From NCBI GenBank assembly GCA_964655005.1, contig CAZZKE010000006.1:16036-80035 (forward strand): DNA of 64,000 nt. The letters are read 5' to 3'. The DNA is from CAZZKE01 sp964655005. GTDB taxonomy: Bacteria; Pseudomonadota; Alphaproteobacteria; Rhodospirillales; JABHCV01. The notes under the pieces were generated by a model. It was not told where the DNA came from, did no database searches, and saw only the letters and a program-made list of their open reading frames with translations. Within the stretch, counting starts at the first letter, position 1. Every line of letters starts with the position of its first letter. The translations under genes were made by a program, and so were the position numbers. Positions 59,934 to 64,000 of this stretch are shown here, in pieces.

Positions 59934-60842
59934 ATGACCGACCCGGAAACCGCACCGACCAGCAAGAAAACAGACTCGTCCTGGCCCCGACTGAAAGAAT
60001 TCTGGTCTTATTTTCGGGAAAACAAGGGCGCCGTAGTGGGCCTGGGCGTCGTCGTATTTGTTATTCTGCTGGCGGTGTTCGCCGATGTGGTGGCGCCGCA
60101 TCCGCCGAACGAGCAATACCGCGATCATTTATTGCAACCGCCGGTCTGGCAGGACGGCGGCAGCTGGTCATTCCTGTTAGGCACCGATGCGGTTGGCCGG
60201 GATATGCTGTCGCGGCTGATCTACGGCGCCCGCTATTCCCTGTTTATCGGCATCGTCGTGGTTTCCCTGTCGCTGGTTTCCGGAATTACGCTCGGCCTGA
60301 CCGCCGGTTATTTTCGCGGCGGCGTCGATACCGTAATCATGCGGGTGATGGATGTCATATTGTCTTATCCCAGCCTGCTGCTGGCCCTGGTCATGGTCGC
60401 CCTGCTGGGACCAAGCCTGATCAACGCCATGATCGCCATCGCCATCGTCCTGCAACCCCACTACGTACGCCTGACCAGGGCCCAGGTGATTGCCGAATCG
60501 ACCCGCGACTACGTCACCGCCTCGCGGGTTGCCGGGGCCGGAAATTTACGATTGATGTTTATCACCCTGCTGCCCAACTGCATGGCCCCATTGATTGTGC
60601 AAACGACCCTGAGCTTTTCGACGGCAATCCTGGACGCCGCGGCGCTTGGCTTTCTCGGCATGGGGGCACAGCCGCCGACTCCGGAATGGGGCACCCTGTT
60701 AGCCGATGCCAGAGAATTTATCTCCAGCGCCTGGTGGGTAGTGACTTTCCCCGGTCTGGCCATCCTGTTTACCGTGTTGTCGTTCAATTTGATGGGCGAC
60801 GGCATGCGGGACGCACTCGACCCCAAGTTGAAACGATCATGA
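59934..60842 (+). CDS. dppC: Peptide ABC transporter permease (DppC-like)
   Basis: A 302-residue permease with the family's N-terminal extra helix (GAVVGLGVVVFVILLAVFADVV), GTDAVGRDMLSRLIYGAR after it, and the EAA loop near QVIAESTRDYVTASRVAGAG. I used the ATG at 59934; a TTG overlapping the dppB stop at 59922 is an alternative. Overlaps dppD by 4 bp (ATGA). Confidence 0.93.
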   Translation: MTDPETAPTSKKTDSSWPRLKEFWSYFRENKGAVVGLGVVVFVILLAVFADVVAPHPPNEQYRDHLLQPPVWQDGGSWSFLLGTDAVGRDMLSRLIYGARYSLFIGIVVVSLSLVSGITLGLTAGYFRGGVDTVIMRVMDVILSYPSLLLALVMVALLGPSLINAMIAIAIVLQPHYVRLTRAQVIAESTRDYVTASRVAGAGNLRLMFITLLPNCMAPLIVQTTLSFSTAILDAAALGFLGMGAQPPTPEWGTLLADAREFISSAWWVVTFPGLAILFTVLSFNLMGDGMRDALDPKLKRS

Positions 60843-61785
60843 GTCTGCTGGTCATCGAAAACCTGAGTGTCGATTTCGTGACCGCCAATGGCCCGTTCCG
60901 GGCCGTTGACGGGGTTAACCTGAGCGTCGATCAGGGGGACGTGGTGGCCATTGTCGGCGAATCCGGGTCGGGCAAAAGCGTCGCCATGCTGGCCTTGATG
61001 GGATTGTTGCCGTGGACCGCAAAGGTCGGCGCCAGGCGCCTGGAATTCGATGGCCGGGACCTGACCGCGATGACCGCCAGGGCCCGCCGCCGCATCATCG
61101 GCAAGGATATGGCGATGATCTTCCAGGAACCGGGAACATCGCTAAACCCCTGTTTTACCGTCGGTTTTCAAATCAAGGAAACCCTGAAGACGCACCAGGG
61201 CGGCAGCGGCGCCGAGCGGCAACGCCGGGCCACCGAATTGCTCGATCAGGTCGGCATTCCGGAACCGGAAAAAAGACTCTCGGCCTTTCCCCATCAGTTG
61301 TCCGGCGGCATGAACCAGCGGGTGATGATCGCCATGTCGATCGCCTGCAACCCGCGTCTGCTGATTGCCGATGAACCGACAACGGCGCTCGATGTGACCA
61401 TTCAGGCGCAAATTCTCGACCTGTTGCTCGACCTGCAACGCCACCACGGCATGGCGCTGATCCTGATTACCCATGATATGGGCGTAGTCGCCGAAACCGC
61501 GCACCGGGTCAGCGTCCAGTACGCCGGGCAGCAGGTGGAACAAAGCGATGTCCGGACCTTGTTCGCGACTCCCCGCCACCCCTACACCGCCGCCCTGCTC
61601 GCCGCCCTGCCCGAACGCAGCGACGGGGACAGACTCAAATCCATTCCCGGCGTCGTTCCCGGCCTGGATGATATTCCCGAAGGCTGCCTGTTTAACCCGC
61701 GATGCACCATCGCCACCGACCTGTGCCGCACGACGACGCCACCGTTTAGCGGCGGCGTACGCTGTCACACGCCGCTGGAGTACGA

Positions 61786-61789
<4 letters not shown>
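60839..61789 (+). CDS. dppD: Peptide ABC transporter ATP-binding protein (DppD-like)
   Basis: A 316-residue ATPase. Walker A is GESGSGKSVAML, signature LSGGMNQRVMIAM, Walker B LLIADEPTTALD; the C-terminal oligopeptide-transporter extension has CLFNPRC and DLCRT, with Cys residues as in family members that bind a 4Fe-4S cluster. The ATG overlaps the dppC stop; an upstream in-frame start would lie inside dppC. Overlaps dppF by 4 bp. Confidence 0.94.
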
Positions 61790-62760
<971 letters not shown>

Positions 62761-62763
62761 TAC

Positions 62764-63180
62764 ATGGACTTCCCCGGCAAAAGTGGGGGGATTTTTGATA
62801 GATTAATCTTATCAGGAGAATCTTACGAGCAAACGAACACGACGGGCATTCACGGAAGACTTTAGACGCGAAGCCGTGCGCCTTACGCGCACGAGTGACC
62901 GTACGATTAGCCAGATTACCGACGATCTTGGCCTTGGCCTATCGACGCTGACGCGGTGGCGGCGCAAGTATCATGAAGCGGACCTTTTGTCCGGTCCGCA
63001 TGACGATGTCGAGAAGGAACTGGCCCGTCTTCGCAAAGGGAACGAGTTGCTGCATCAAGAACGCGATCTGTTAAAAAAGGAGACTTCAGTGACGTCCCGA
63101 TTCGGGTCGAAGTGCCCGTCGGTGAACAGGTCGTCGGGTAGTGTCCTGTTTTTTAGTTCTTCGATTATGCGTTTCAGGAA
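62764..63180 (+). mobile_element. IS3-family insertion sequence remnant
   Basis: The left edge TGGACTTCCCCGGCAAAAGT with GGGG after it resembles IS3-type terminal repeats, and an orfA-like gene follows. No orfB, right end or target duplication is recognised, so the element is decayed. The right border is uncertain. Confidence 0.55.
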
Positions 63181-63184
63181 TTAG
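62825..63184 (+). pseudogene. IS3-family transposase OrfA, degraded
   Basis: Reading from 62825 the frame encodes SKRTRRAFTEDFRREAVRL and RTISQITDDLGLGLSTLTRW, then KELARLRKGNELLHQERDLLKKET, the IS3 OrfA helix-turn-helix and leucine-zipper region. The expected start codon is ACG (ATG to ACG) although AGGAG lies 7 bp upstream, and after KKETS the normal tail is replaced by unrelated residues. So the product is probably not made. Confidence 0.7.
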
Positions 63185-63187
63185 GTC

Positions 63188-63913
63188 ATGCCCGACAAAA
63201 AAGCCAAAGCCAAGGAATTTCTTGATGACCTCCAATCGGCAATGAATGACCGACTTCCTCGTTGGCAGGAAATCCAAGCCGAAATACCGGATATCGTGTC
63301 GGAGGCTAAAGGGAGGGAAGACTGGAAGCACAAGCGCACACCCGAAGATGTTTTTCTGCATCACTTTGCCTTCCCAATTTTGTTTCAATATATCAGCGAC
63401 GATCTAGGTCATGGAAATGACGCGGCACGGCAAAGCCTACTATCTGAATTTTTCAGAAATATGCCTGACATGGTTTCAGGATCACCGGCCCGCGCCATGC
63501 GCTACGGAAATCCATTCGGGAAAGTCTTTGCGACACCACAGGATGTGATGAAACGATGGCGTGGGGAAATGCGGCAGGCAAAGGTTCAACAGCCCTGCCC
63601 CGACTTTGCCTTACGTTCCCCTTTCCCCCATAAAATTATCTTCGAAGGAAAGTATTTCCAGAAAGGCGGCATCACGGCAGGAGAGACCCACCTTGTCGAA
63701 ACATCGTATCAAGCTTTCTTCTATGGAGCGCAAACACCGGCAGGGGAAAATTCTTCTGGTGTTCCTTGGGACTATGACTATTCCTGCCTGTTCGCCTGTG
63801 ACGCTTCGAATGAAGCCGGGCTAATCAGCGCATGGAATTCGCTGGATGGTGATTTGCAAAACAGCTTTTGGGAGGGCGCAAATATCTACATCATGGTGCT
63901 ACGGCCTGAATGA
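63188..63913 (+). CDS. Hypothetical protein with PD-(D/E)XK nuclease-like motif
   Basis: A 241-residue soluble protein. The segment CPDFALRSPFPHKIIFEGKYF (about residues 136-156) has PD, 12-13 residues, then EGK, matching the PD-(D/E)XK core; an N-terminal helical part (residues 1-90) and C-terminal PWDYDYSCLFACDA and FWEGANIYIMVLRPE follow. Similar orphan proteins are seen in accessory or defence regions. Family name not known to me. It lies between an IS3 remnant and a dispersed repeat, so it is probably acquired. Confidence 0.65.
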   Translation: MPDKKAKAKEFLDDLQSAMNDRLPRWQEIQAEIPDIVSEAKGREDWKHKRTPEDVFLHHFAFPILFQYISDDLGHGNDAARQSLLSEFFRNMPDMVSGSPARAMRYGNPFGKVFATPQDVMKRWRGEMRQAKVQQPCPDFALRSPFPHKIIFEGKYFQKGGITAGETHLVETSYQAFFYGAQTPAGENSSGVPWDYDYSCLFACDASNEAGLISAWNSLDGDLQNSFWEGANIYIMVLRPE

Positions 63914-63921
63914 TTAACCCT

Positions 63922-63968
63922 GGAATTACGGCGACAAATTACGGCCAATTACGGCGACAGTATACTAA
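63922..63968. repeat. Dispersed AATTACGGCGACA repeat, copy B
   Basis: GGAATTACGGCGACA, then AATTACGGCC and AATTACGGCGACAG followed by TATACTAAAC. Nearly the same as copy A at 51733-51797, 12 kb away; the copies differ in the number of inner units. Confidence 0.7.
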
Positions 63969-64000
63969 ACTTACAATATGACTGATGCACTTCTATGTGG

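Overview
The window looks like a chromosomal stretch from a draft genome or MAG of a sulfur-oxidising, CO2-fixing alphaproteobacterium. The recG / sdhE-mfd arrangement with a DUF502 gene nearby, the glnB-glnA pair and the form II RuBisCO with cbbQ/cbbO support this placement, but genus cannot be set from sequence alone. One run of 100 N (16630-16729) is a scaffold gap inside a tandem-repeat gene.

Layout. 1-6.9 kb: a pyrimidine/hydantoin-type catabolic and uptake cluster (carbamoyl-amide hydrolase, ABC transporter with NMT1-like binding protein, dihydropyrimidinase) with purC embedded. 7-13.5 kb: DsbA-like protein, mfd, sdhE, recG. 13.6-17.2 kb: an accessory island of a YeeE/YedE transporter, a cupredoxin-like exported protein, a formylglycine-generating-enzyme-like protein and two exported proteins built of NPCNPCAAK repeats. 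17.2-23.6 kb: conserved hypotheticals, an ACT protein and a PAS/GGDEF/EAL protein. 23.6-34.5 kb: a sulfur region: tusA, dsrE2-like, soxS-like, YeeE/YedE, soxXYZAB, ccdA, an ArsR regulator, a TauE/SafE exporter and a TIGR02186 protein. No soxCD is present in the window. 34.5-48.6 kb: Calvin cycle genes (rpe, cbbO, cbbQ, cbbM, cbbR; fba, tkt, prk and a LuxR-type regulator) interrupted by a cobalamin-riboswitch-led propeller/S41 pair. 48.7-53.8 kb: an FccB-like sulfide dehydrogenase flavoprotein, a decayed mobile/accessory patch, tRNA-His, a dihaem cytochrome c and a Crp/Fnr regulator. 53.8-57 kb: aminotransferase, glnB, glnA. 57.2-62.8 kb: a dpp-type peptide ABC operon. 62.8-64 kb: an IS3 remnant, a PD-(D/E)XK-like protein and a dispersed AATTACGGCGACA repeat also found at 51.7 kb.

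How it works together: reduced sulfur (thiosulfate through SoxXA/YZ/B and YeeE/TusA/DsrE2; sulfide through FccB) would supply electrons, and the Calvin genes fix CO2. A palindrome ATTAG-N6-CTAAT lies in front of the arsR gene, the TauE gene and the dsrE2 gene, so the ArsR protein probably controls a sulfur regulon. The observations most deserving follow-up are the Cys-rich repeat/FGE-like island, the cobalamin riboswitch in front of non-cobalamin genes, and the degenerate receiver regulator next to prk.
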